In this document: positions 16,001 to 22,354 of the stretch, piece by piece
Position numbering within the stretch: position 1 is the first letter of the stretch
Layout of the letters: the number at the start of each line of letters is the position of its first letter
NCBI GenBank assembly: GCA_035267045.1
Contig: DATFMH010000175.1
Coordinates: 1-22,354 of the forward strand
Direction: 5' to 3'
Source: DATFMH01 sp035267045
Lineage (GTDB): Bacteria; Bacteroidota; Rhodothermia; Balneolales; DATFMH01
DNA: 22,354 nt
Made by a program: the position numbers and the translations under genes
The notes under the pieces: generated by a model
What the model was told of the DNA's origin: nothing
Database searches by the model: none
What the model saw: the letters and a program-made list of their open reading frames with translations, nothing else

Positions 16001-16139
16001 CCGTTAATCTTGGATATTCAATCGGAGGTAGTAAATCTACAGATAGATAGTAAAATCCAAGGATACCCACAGTAATGACAATAAGATAAATCATTGCTGT
16101 AGCTATCGGCCGACGAATTGCTGTTTGGGTAAGAGACAT
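13020..16139 (-). CDS. RND-family efflux transporter, inner-membrane subunit (AcrB-like)
   Basis: This 1039-residue proton-driven pump of the HAE1/AcrB type normally works in a tripartite complex with an adaptor and a TolC-like channel. The start MSLTQTAIRRPIATAMIYLIVITVGILG is the classical first TM helix. Periplasmic porter segments (YPNVGPEEMEKIITEPIE and a second half after about residue 530) and two sets of TM helices follow. In TM4 the proton-relay motif reads GMMVDNSIVVIEN: D399 is kept, while the second Asp of AcrB (D408) is N400. In TM10 the place of AcrB K940 is N925 (GIVVNNAIVLVDY). This D/N plus N pattern marks a distinct, common RND subgroup. The gene follows the adaptor by four bases and has no Shine-Dalgarno, so it is probably translationally coupled. 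No outer-membrane factor gene is in the window. Confidence 0.93.
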   Translation of the reverse strand: MSLTQTAIRRPIATAMIYLIVITVGILGFYYLSVDLLPPIEYPRLTVHVSYPNVGPEEMEKIITEPIENAVAGVPNVEKMTSRSDEGRSYVSLSFAQGTNLDEAANDVRAALDRVRDDLPLEAEAPGIWKFDPNNSPIVILGVSSKTKNLEQLTQIIDRDLRNRFEQIPGVGTIDIWGGVNRQINVFLKRDRLMAGDLTSRDVTQAIARENSTLPAGNVKSGISDLYMRSLGEYKSLDQIRNTVITNVNGDPIRIGDVANVVDGYADLGRYVQVDGQPMIRVAIRKQSGANTVDVARQVKNEVKRINQDRNDLSILAVSDQSTFIKNSISNVLSSAMWGGLLAIFILYLFLRNGSSTFIIALSIPISIIATFALLYLNGMTLNLMSLGGLALGVGMMVDNSIVVIENIVHIRHTGKDLKESADIGTKQVAGAIISSTLTTIVIFLPVVFMQSVSGMLFQELALVIVFSLLCSLLVALTLVPMLSSRFMDVQEGHKHQIAAKSKIARFLNKMEDKYADVLGKAISKRGLVFGICAVAVIATALLFRDIPVELAPKTDADEIEVQLEMAQGTNIAVVNQFTKELDGYVKSIIPKDQVEHISRDVRNGNTDITLTLVDAKKRTISPTKLADEIRSKVEGLIPGATIRVQAQPGLWILRRIFSSGDSNSAIEIELRGNDLKKAQELSLALKQKIEAVPGVTDVQVGDREGRPQQDIIFNREKIAQLGLSVQDVSRILETNVGGTQAGQYREGGDQYPIMVRLAPDDRLTSQDLDNISIKASDGRILPISAVVNKVDTRGPTSINHIDGLRVTYITAGLKGGVALGDGVNRIRSSISGINLPKGFSIVFGGEYEEQQKAAADFRMSIIIAIILVYMVMAGQFERFIDPLIVMFSVPLAIVGVVPVMMLTGTTLNMQSLMGIVMLAGIVVNNAIVLVDYINLMIREEGLPVYQAVIEAGRLRLRPILMTMLTTVLGLLPMSFGWGAGGAIQASLARVVIGGLIASTLITLILIPVIYINVAKLREKAKGINFSPIQLLKARFGTN

Positions 16140-16143
16140 AATA

Positions 16144-17481
16144 TTATAACATTAAGTTAGCTGAGGATGACCGATAGGTAGAGTCTTTAGCATCATTTTC
16201 CCTGTTCATGAGAGAATCAAGTAAATCTTCCTGTTGAATTTCCTGTAAACTCATGATGCGATTCCATGTAACCGGGCGAATCCGGGCATTATTAATATTT
16301 TCCAGTAAATCCTGGCCGACCGTTATCACCCAGTCACCGCTCCTGATACCTTCGACGGCGCTAACCATAGCTCCACGGGCAATCAATTTTACTTTTATAA
16401 ATTTAACCGGTGTAGCATCCGTGAGAGAGGCATCATTACCGGGATCTATCGTCTTAACCGGTTTGATTTCTTTACCAAGCGAAGATGCCACATATACTCC
16501 CGTTTCACCGGACACAGGTTGCTGGTAGAGTGCACTATTAGGTACTAACGTTGCCTGTTGACTCTCACCATAAAAAACATCAACCGATACAAACATGCCC
16601 GGTTTGAGATATTCGTCTTTGTTAATAATATCAATTTCTGCCTGTGTTGTATGTGAGACCGGATCCAAAAAAGGTGATATTCTTGATACTTTAGCAGTAA
16701 CGGTTTTATCACTCTTTGTGTCATCGGTTATAATATTCACCCGCTGTCCCACTTTGATGGCATTCACCATCTGTTCTGTCAGCTTAACCCGAACTTTCAC
16801 CTTATCAATATTACCAATATCAAAAAGCCGGGTTGATGGGGTTACCTGCATACCCACTTCAGCATTTCTGCGTCCCACATAACCGGACACCGGGGCCCTT
16901 ACAATAGTGTATGATAAATTCAATTCGGCCTGTTGCATATTTGCTTTCGCTTGTGCTTCCTGTGCTTTAGCCATTTGAAAATTCGCCTTAGCTGATTCTA
17001 ACTGGGCTTTCTGATTCTCCACTTCCTGTGCACTAACCATCTTTTGTTCACCCAATATCTTTGTACGTTTATATTGAGACTCGATTTGAGATAAAGACGC
17101 CTGAGCCTGTTGTACCCGGGCTTGTGCCATATTATACTGCGCTTTTGCCTGATCAAGTTGTTTGCGGTAATCCAGATTCCGCAAACGTACTAAAGGCTCA
17201 TTTTTTTTAACCTTGTCACCGTCATTGACCAATACCCTGGTTACAGGTGCATTTACTTCAGGAAAAATAGAGACATGGTTGTCGGCAACTACGATACCGG
17301 TCAGTCGTTCCTTTAACGGTAAACTGCCATAATGAGCTTGTACGGATTCAACAGCAGGGATGGGAACACCGGATGCAGATTGATTACCTTTATTATTACC
17401 TGGATTCCCTTGCTTTGATGAACATGCCGTAAAAAAGATAAGCAATAAAGAGAACCCGAGGGTACCTATTTTACATTTCAT
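16144..17481 (-). CDS. Efflux RND periplasmic adaptor lipoprotein (HlyD/MFP family)
   Basis: This 445-residue adaptor links the inner-membrane pump to an outer-membrane channel. A lipoprotein signal is visible (hydrophobic stretch, then FTAC with the lipidated C20), and a Gly/Asn-rich linker follows. A half lipoyl-type domain comes next (GIVVADNHVSIFPEVNAP). A long coiled-coil hairpin rich in Ala, Gln and Lys covers about residues 105-190 (AQYNMAQARVQQAQASLSQI and onward). The second lipoyl half (IVRAPVSGYVGRRNAEVGM) and the beta-barrel and membrane-proximal domains end the protein. It is the first gene of a two-gene operon with the RND pump. No clear Shine-Dalgarno precedes the ATG; the lipobox confirms the start. 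No adjacent TetR or other local regulator was found. Confidence 0.93.
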   Translation of the reverse strand: MKCKIGTLGFSLLLIFFTACSSKQGNPGNNKGNQSASGVPIPAVESVQAHYGSLPLKERLTGIVVADNHVSIFPEVNAPVTRVLVNDGDKVKKNEPLVRLRNLDYRKQLDQAKAQYNMAQARVQQAQASLSQIESQYKRTKILGEQKMVSAQEVENQKAQLESAKANFQMAKAQEAQAKANMQQAELNLSYTIVRAPVSGYVGRRNAEVGMQVTPSTRLFDIGNIDKVKVRVKLTEQMVNAIKVGQRVNIITDDTKSDKTVTAKVSRISPFLDPVSHTTQAEIDIINKDEYLKPGMFVSVDVFYGESQQATLVPNSALYQQPVSGETGVYVASSLGKEIKPVKTIDPGNDASLTDATPVKFIKVKLIARGAMVSAVEGIRSGDWVITVGQDLLENINNARIRPVTWNRIMSLQEIQQEDLLDSLMNRENDAKDSTYRSSSANLML

Positions 17482-17903
17482 ATTGAATAAACAGTTAGAA
17501 CGGGTTTTTATGAATTAGGAAGGAAAGGACTTCCCCATTTTTTATTTAAGCTAAAACGTTACGTACCTCTTGATGATCTTTTCCACAACATACCGGATTG
17601 ATCATTAATTAAATATAGTGCTATTTAAATCTTATAACATCTCCATTTACAATTTTTAAACTCTTATCTGTAAGTATATATCTTTTTAAAAACTTGTAAT
17701 TTCATAGGTTTTTAAACATGGCCTTACATGTATCTTCACAATGTTCATAAGTTGTTTATATATGATTTACTTAGATATCCTTTAATTATTTTACAGCAAG
17801 ATTAAATCATAACGCTATATTATAAAATCACTAAATCTATTGTGGGGGCCTTATTTCTTAATTTGACCAGTTAGCTGAACACTTTTAAAATTTTTTAGTC
17901 ATT
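17482..17903. other. 422-base AT-rich gap between divergent genes
   Basis: The promoters of the efflux operon (-) and of the M61 peptidase (+) must both lie here. The DNA is strongly AT-rich with no open frame of note. I saw only short inverted repeats (for example GGAAG and CTTCC about 17519-17535) and no convincing promoter boxes, operator or RNA gene. Confidence 0.5.
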
Positions 17904-19826
17904 ATGAAAACAATAATTACGTGGACTTTATCAAACGCTCTTCGATCGGTTTATCTCATATCATTCCGATTAACAGGCTTATGTTTTTGCTTCCTTCTTT
18001 ACCTGCTTATAAATACCCAACCGATCCGTGCCCAGGGTCATATTACATACGATGTATCCTTCCCGAATGCCGTACATCATGAAGCCAGGGTGACGGTCAC
18101 GGTGTCACAAGCACCCAAAAAGACGCTTACATTTTGGATGAGTCGTTCATCTCCCGGTCGTTATGCCCTGCATGAGTTTGCCAAAAATGTTTATAGTGTT
18201 TCGGCCACAAATGGAAATGGTAATCCATTACCAACAACACGTCCGAATAATTATGCATGGAATGTTCAAAGTGAAGGAGGTACGGTTAAAGTAAGTTATA
18301 CGTTGTACGCTGATCATCCTGGCGGTACGTATTCCGGTATCGATTTAACTCATGCCCATTTAAATATGCCGGCTACCTTTATGTGGGTTCAGGGGATGGA
18401 GAACCGACCAATCACCATCCATTTCCATATTCCTGAAAATTCCGGTTGGAAAGTAGCTACACAGTTAAAACAGACCGGTGATCCTGCTGTTTTCACGGCG
18501 CCCGGTATGCAATATTTTATGGATAGCCCAACCGAACTGAGTGATTTTATGCAACGGACATGGAAGCTGTCTTCCAATGGCCATACTTATACGTACCGTA
18601 TGGATATTCATCAGGAGGGAACAAAAGCCGATGCCACAAATTTCGCTAATATGGCGGAACGGGTGGTAAAAGAAGAGAAAGCCATTTATGGTGAATTACC
18701 TCATTATGATTACGGTACCTACACCTTCATAGCCGATTATCTGCCCTATATTTATGGGGATGGCATGGAGCATCGCAATTCCACAATTATCATGTCTCGC
18801 CAACCACTGTCTACTCATGCTCTCAACGATTTAAGCACACTGGCCCATGAATTCTTTCACTCCTGGAACATGGAACGAATCCGTTCTAAAGCAATAGAAC
18901 CGTTCGATTTTACCAAAGCGGATATGTCCAAAGAGTTATGGTTTGGTGAAGGTTTTACAAGTTATTATGATAAACTGGTCTTACGGAGAGCCGGTTTCTT
19001 TACCAATGAACAGTATGCACAACGCATGGGACATTACCTCGATTTTGTCATCAACTCACCCGGCCATACCTTCTTCAGCCCGGTGCAAATGAGCATGCAG
19101 TCCCCTTTTGTTGACGCCGCCACTTCCATTGATGCGCAGAATAAAGACAATACATACATCACTTACTATTTATGGGGATCGGTTATCGGGATGGGTCTCG
19201 ATCTCACTCTCAGAACCCGTTATCATAAAACACTGGATGATTACATGCGGGCTATGTGGCATAAATACGGCCAATATCAAAAAAATGAGACCCCACAAAA
19301 GCCCTATACGATGAAAGATCTGCAAAAAACACTGGGTGAGGTTACCAACGACTCCCCATTTGCTGCAAAGTTCTTCAAAAAATATATTGAGGGCCGAAAG
19401 CTTATGGATTACAAATCACTTCTTGCCAAAGCCGGTTTCTCACTTCAAAAAGCCAATCCGGGTTCCGCTGTTATCCAATTTGGTCATGATAAATTGGAGT
19501 TTGAGAACAATACGGCTAAGATCACTTCTAACACGTTAATTGGAAGCCCGTTATATAAAACCGGGCTTGATAGAGGTGACGTTATTATTAAAATCGGGAA
19601 TAATGTGTTGCATGATGTAACATACCTGCAGGCATTTCTGGCCGATCATAAACCGGGAGATACCGTAACGATTGAATATACATCCCGCGGCCATATTTAC
19701 CATAAAAATATCATATTGGCAGAGGACCCCCATCTTGAACTTATTCCTTATGAAGATCTTGGCAAGTCACTTACAAACTCCCAGAAAGAATTACGGAATG
19801 GATGGTTAGGCGATAAAATTCAATAA
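17904..19826 (+). CDS. Secreted M61-family glycyl aminopeptidase with PDZ domain
   Basis: This 640-residue metallopeptidase has an N-terminal signal or anchor segment (TGLCFCFLLYLLINTQPIRAQG, residues 24-45), so it acts outside the cytoplasm. An N-terminal beta-rich region (about 47-210) follows. The catalytic domain has HEFFH at 315-319 (zinc ligands H315 and H319, catalytic E316) and the third ligand E349 in WFGEGFTSYY. A PDZ domain near residues 545-615 (GSPLYKTGLDRGDVIIKIGN, then GDTVTIEYTSRG) ends the protein. This order is that of MEROPS family M61, whose studied members release N-terminal Gly or Ala. It is monocistronic. The start has no Shine-Dalgarno, only an A+T-rich leader. The signal segment begins unusually far in (about residue 20), so a start at a later codon is conceivable, though no better one is seen. 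Confidence 0.92.
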   Translation: MKTIITWTLSNALRSVYLISFRLTGLCFCFLLYLLINTQPIRAQGHITYDVSFPNAVHHEARVTVTVSQAPKKTLTFWMSRSSPGRYALHEFAKNVYSVSATNGNGNPLPTTRPNNYAWNVQSEGGTVKVSYTLYADHPGGTYSGIDLTHAHLNMPATFMWVQGMENRPITIHFHIPENSGWKVATQLKQTGDPAVFTAPGMQYFMDSPTELSDFMQRTWKLSSNGHTYTYRMDIHQEGTKADATNFANMAERVVKEEKAIYGELPHYDYGTYTFIADYLPYIYGDGMEHRNSTIIMSRQPLSTHALNDLSTLAHEFFHSWNMERIRSKAIEPFDFTKADMSKELWFGEGFTSYYDKLVLRRAGFFTNEQYAQRMGHYLDFVINSPGHTFFSPVQMSMQSPFVDAATSIDAQNKDNTYITYYLWGSVIGMGLDLTLRTRYHKTLDDYMRAMWHKYGQYQKNETPQKPYTMKDLQKTLGEVTNDSPFAAKFFKKYIEGRKLMDYKSLLAKAGFSLQKANPGSAVIQFGHDKLEFENNTAKITSNTLIGSPLYKTGLDRGDVIIKIGNNVLHDVTYLQAFLADHKPGDTVTIEYTSRGHIYHKNIILAEDPHLELIPYEDLGKSLTNSQKELRNGWLGDKIQ

Positions 19827-19831
19827 AAAGG

Positions 19832-19856
19832 GAACGGATAAAAAATTATCCTGTTC
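19832..19856 (+). terminator. Weak hairpin after the M61 gene
   Basis: GAACGGATAA at 19832-19841 pairs with TTATCCTGTTC at 19846-19856 with one bulged T and an AAAA loop. It starts five bases after the stop codon. There is no strong T-run after it, so rho-independent termination is uncertain; 3'-end protection is another option. Confidence 0.3.
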
Positions 19857-20029
19857 ATTTGAGTTGAAAAGCGCTTGATATTCGGCTCACAGGAATCAGC
19901 TTTTTATAGATTGATTGACAATGTCGGTTCTATGTTCCGTGATTTTCTTCATTCGATGGAACGGCACATACCCTTTTTAATGCTTATATAAGGCAAGATT
20001 CAAACAGAAAATATTATAAAAGGAGAAAT

Positions 20030-20734
20030 ATGGATTTATCAGATGCTAAAGTACTGGTTACCGGTGGCAGTTCCGGGATCGGTAAAGAAACAGCTCGTTA
20101 CCTGGTCAAAAAAGGAGCTAAGGTCGCCATTTGTGCCCGACATGAAGAACAATTAAAGGAAACAGCAGCGGAAATTGATGCACTGCCCATTCAGGCAGAT
20201 ATCAGCAAGGAAAAAGACGTTAAAGTACTTGTTGATGCCACGATAAAAGCTCTGGGTGGCTTCAATGTGTTGATCAATAATGCCGCTTATGGATATTTCT
20301 CGTTGTTACACGATTTTGATCTTGAAAAATTCAACGACATGATGTCCACCAATGTAACAGGTACGATTTTAATGGCTCGTGAATCCACTCGTTATTTTAT
20401 AGAACAGGAATATGGTAATATTATCAACATCGGATCAACAGCGGGAGCTAAAGGCTTTGCAGGCGGAACGCCCTATTGTGCTTCAAAATTTGCTGTCAAC
20501 GCTTTAACCGAGTGCTGGCGCTCAGAACTGAGGAAACATAATATTCGTGTGATGCAGGTTAACCCAAGTGAGGTTATAACCAATTTTGCCAATACCGCCG
20601 GTCATGGCCAGAACGTGAATGAAACCAAACTGCGCCCGGACGAAATCGCTCATGTAATCACAAGTATGTTAGAGATGGATGATCGTGGTTTCATCACGGA
20701 TTCAACAGTTTGGGCAACAAACCCCAAAGATTGA
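20030..20734 (+). CDS. Short-chain dehydrogenase/reductase (SDR)
   Basis: This 234-residue cytoplasmic oxidoreductase is of classical SDR type. The cofactor-binding motif TGGSSGIG is at residues 11-18, with R37 after the second strand (ICARHEEQL) pointing to NADP(H). NNAAYG is at 83-88. The catalytic set is N108, S136, Y149 and K153 (YCASK). It resembles 3-oxoacyl-ACP reductase-like SDRs, but no fatty-acid genes are nearby and the substrate cannot be stated. A strong ribosome-binding site (AGGAGA, five to six bases before the ATG) fixes the start. It lies 203 bases after the M61 gene, so it probably has its own promoter. The next gene downstream is a convergent relic, with a large hairpin between them. 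Confidence 0.9.
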   Translation: MDLSDAKVLVTGGSSGIGKETARYLVKKGAKVAICARHEEQLKETAAEIDALPIQADISKEKDVKVLVDATIKALGGFNVLINNAAYGYFSLLHDFDLEKFNDMMSTNVTGTILMARESTRYFIEQEYGNIINIGSTAGAKGFAGGTPYCASKFAVNALTECWRSELRKHNIRVMQVNPSEVITNFANTAGHGQNVNETKLRPDEIAHVITSMLEMDDRGFITDSTVWATNPKD

Positions 20735-20787
20735 TGCCGTGATAAGGTATATTCGGCAATTTTGGAATTCATTTACGACGGTATAAT

Positions 20788-20850
20788 GAAAAGAGCAGGT
20801 ATATTTATTCTATATAATAGTATCTAACTATATATACACCAGCTCTTTTC
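20788..20850. terminator. Long hairpin between convergent genes, possible bidirectional terminator
   Basis: GAAAAGAGC at 20788-20796 is the exact inverse of GCTCTTTTC at 20842-20850. The inner flanks (GGTATAT and ATATACACC) extend the stem imperfectly around an AT-rich loop. Each strand ends the stem with CTTTTC, a short T-run. Its place between the SDR and the dehydratase relic suits a shared terminator. The wide loop also allows a small palindromic insertion as explanation. Confidence 0.5.
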
Positions 20851-20867
20851 ACCATCTTCACTTATAT

Positions 20868-21353
20868 CTATTTAATTTGTAATAATTGTAGATACCGTTC
20901 GCTTCCCACATTGCGCCCTGTAACAGTCACACCAACCGTATATCCCTCCAGCTCATCACCCATATTCAAAAGAGCGGCGATAGCTGCCGCTCTTGAGGGC
21001 TCAACAATTTGTTGATGATTATCCATCATAAATCTCATGGCTTTAATGACTGATACCCCGGTAATCGTTATAAATCGATCTACAACTTTTTGAATAATTG
21101 AAAAAGTGATAGTAACCGGCATCAATGCCATTAATTGATTGAAAGCGCCGCGAGGTTTAAAACTCCCCGTTTTTTGCTGGCTCTCCATTTTAAGATATAT
21201 ATCAGCTTTACAATTCCTGCTTAATATTTCAGAATATTCCAGGGGAGTATGTAATATAAAGGGCCGTATTCTTTTTTGAGCTGAAAAAAAATCCCGTAAT
21301 GTTAAATGAGTTTTAAAATAATAGAGATTAAACATTTTGTATCTGCATTCCAT
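20868..21353 (-). pseudogene. Internally deleted threonine dehydratase relic
   Basis: This open frame of 161 codons joins the two ends of a PLP-dependent threonine dehydratase that normally has about 320 residues or more. Residues 18-76 are the start of the enzyme: RPFILHTPLEYS, LKMESQQKTGSFKPRGAFNQ with the PLP lysine K66. From about residue 80 the sequence jumps to the distal part: TFSIIQKVVDRFITITGVSV, then QQIVEPSRAAAIAALL and YTVGVTVTGRNV, the place of the usual SGGN-type segment. The middle, roughly 150-160 residues with the SSGNHxQG phosphate-binding loop and the glycine-rich GGGGL segment, is missing. The frame is kept across the junction near 21116. A working dehydratase is not expected. 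A start at M7 is also possible. Confidence 0.8.
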
Positions 21354-21417
21354 ATGTTAAGGGAATTATTGGCTAAAAATTTTACATCCGAGATACAGTA
21401 ATCAATTCTATTTATAC

Positions 21418-22005
21418 ATGAATGTGATTCCGATAGAGACGCTTTTTGAAGCTTATGCCATGGGTATCTTCCCTATGGCTCCCTCGAGACACAGCCGTGA
21501 AATTAACTGGTATACGGCAAAAAAACGAGGGATAATTCCCATTGATAAATTCCATATGCCCAAAAACGTACGAAGAATCATACGTCAACACGAATATGAA
21601 GTTAAATATGATACCCGCTTCAGAGAGGTAATGCTTGCCTGTGCCGACCGTGAAACGACATGGATATCTGATATCATTATTGAATCGTACACCCGCCTTC
21701 ATGAATTAGGATATGCACATTCTGTAGAAATATATCAGGATGAAAAATTGGCCGGAGGATTATATGGAGTTGCATTACGAAGTGCTTTTTTCGGTGAATC
21801 CATGTTTCATTATGAAGATGAAATGGATAAAATAGCCTTGCATTATTGTCATCAACGGTTACTTGAAGGTGGATTCACTTTATGGGATACTCAATTTTAT
21901 ACCGAACATTTATCCCAATTCGGATGTATGGAAATAACGGACGAGGAATACCAGGTTTTATTAAAAGAAGCACTTCAAAAAGAAGCCTTTTTCTTATTCA
22001 AATAA
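21418..22005 (+). CDS. aat: Leucyl/phenylalanyl-tRNA--protein transferase
   Basis: This 195-residue cytoplasmic enzyme moves Leu or Phe from tRNA to proteins with N-terminal Lys or Arg, marking them for ClpS/ClpAP degradation in the N-end rule pathway. Family motifs in order are AYAMGIFPM (12-20), INWYTAKKRGIIPIDKFH (29-46), TWISDIIIESYTRLHELGYAHSVE (81-104), GGLYG (113-117), GESMF with E127, and WDTQF with D157 and Q159. E127, D157 and Q159 correspond to the E. coli residues E156, D186 and Q188. The protein is shorter than the E. coli one (about 234 residues), mainly at the ends. It is divergent from the dehydratase relic with only 64 bases between. No clear Shine-Dalgarno precedes the ATG. 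No clp gene is in the window. Confidence 0.93.
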   Translation: MNVIPIETLFEAYAMGIFPMAPSRHSREINWYTAKKRGIIPIDKFHMPKNVRRIIRQHEYEVKYDTRFREVMLACADRETTWISDIIIESYTRLHELGYAHSVEIYQDEKLAGGLYGVALRSAFFGESMFHYEDEMDKIALHYCHQRLLEGGFTLWDTQFYTEHLSQFGCMEITDEEYQVLLKEALQKEAFFLFK

Positions 22006-22168
22006 CCATATCGAAACCTGCAATTGTCAGGTATTCATTATTTTCACCGTTATTGACAAAACCCTATTTACCCGTTACTTATACCTCTTATTCCTAAGGC
22101 ACTATATATCAATGGGATATAATTGATTAACCCGTTAATTATTTATACATTAAATCGTTCCACATAGA

Positions 22169-22241
22169 TATAGGTTCTTGAAGTTTAAGAACTCCTCCTA
22201 TGCGTAGATAAAACACATATCGAACCTATAAAGAATGAGGA
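22169..22241 (+). promoter_or_regulatory. Leader with mutually exclusive hairpins before the SatP-like gene
   Basis: TATAGGTTC at 22169-22177 is the exact inverse of GAACCTATA at 22222-22230, which ends just before the ribosome-binding stretch AAGAATGAGG (22231-22240). The same 5' arm can instead form a local hairpin, GTTCTT (22174-22179) with AAGAAC (22187-22192). TCCTC at 22193-22197 could also pair with GAGGA at 22237-22241 and hide the ribosome-binding site, a pairing compatible with the local hairpin but not with the long one. A TATAAT at 22118-22123 could be a -10 box giving a leader of about 115 bases. The pairings are visible; a regulatory role is inferred. Confidence 0.35.
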
Positions 22242-22245
22242 TACT

Positions 22246-22354
22246 ATGAATGATAAATTAGCAAATCCAAAAGTAGTTGGTTACGCAGCAATTTTTATTA
22301 CCGGTTGGATGTACAGTATGTATAATGCCGGCTGGTTCATGCAACAACCCACAC
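22246..22354 (+). CDS. GPR1/FUN34/YaaH family transporter (acetate/succinate, SatP-like), 5' part
   Basis: Only the first 36 codons are inside the window. The protein begins MNDKLANPKVVGYAAIFITG and continues into a hydrophobic segment ending MYNAGWF. This aligns with the start of E. coli SatP (YaaH), where KLANPAPLGL is followed by the first TM helix and an NxGYF-like end. The NP-x-x-x-G motif at the membrane entry is the family signature. Members move acetate or succinate with protons across the inner membrane. GAGG lies five bases before the ATG. The identification rests on a short stretch, so it is probable rather than certain. The leader before it may be regulatory. Confidence 0.6.
   Translation, partial: MNDKLANPKVVGYAAIFITGWMYSMYNAGWFMQQPT

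Noticed and set aside
22053..22081. TTGACA at 22053 as a -35 box for the SatP-like gene
   Set aside because: No acceptable -10 hexamer lies 16-18 bases downstream, so a sigma-70-type promoter here is not supported.

Overview
The window is 22.4 kb of a moderately AT-rich bacterial chromosome. It carries 13 intact protein genes, one tiny gene, one decayed gene and the first 109 bases of a gene that runs off the right edge. No rRNA, tRNA, CRISPR array, phage or transposase gene was seen. Secreted metalloproteases of the DUF5117-like and M61 types, an RND pump with a lipoprotein adaptor, many genes without a Shine-Dalgarno sequence, and long gaps filled with palindromic repeats all fit the Bacteroidota/Balneolota/Rhodothermota side of the FCB group. 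That placement is an inference from gene content, not a phylogeny.

Left part (1-5234). A four-gene ferrous-iron operon comes first: a Fur-family regulator, FeoA, FeoB and a 33-residue FeoB-associated Cys-terminated membrane peptide with a TTG start. Each gene overlaps the next by four bases. Two palindromes upstream of fur are candidate operators. A lone dienelactone-hydrolase-type gene follows, enclosed by an inverted pair of double-hairpin repeats.

Middle (5235-9440), all on the minus strand: a 12-TM MFS exporter, a phosphosulfolactate synthase (ComA/HSA32) homologue, and upstream of it a MmgE/PrpD-family protein. The gaps at 1-314, 3234-3929, 4662-5234 and 6459-6986 are mosaics of the same roughly ten repeat modules in either orientation. 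One 30-base module is identical in two places.

Right part (9441-22354). A secreted HExxHxxGxxH zinc protease (+) converges on an RND efflux transporter and its adaptor lipoprotein (-). A secreted M61 aminopeptidase with a PDZ domain and a short-chain dehydrogenase (+) come next. A threonine dehydratase relic that has lost its middle half (-) lies divergent to aat (+), the leucyl/phenylalanyl-tRNA-protein transferase. The window ends in a GPR1/FUN34/YaaH-type acetate transporter whose leader can fold in alternative ways.

Most genes are housekeeping or transport functions in separate transcription units. Only feo and the adaptor-RND pair are clear operons. The features most worth following are the repeat mosaic, the missed feo peptide, the dehydratase deletion, the ComA-MmgE/PrpD pairing and the transporter leader.
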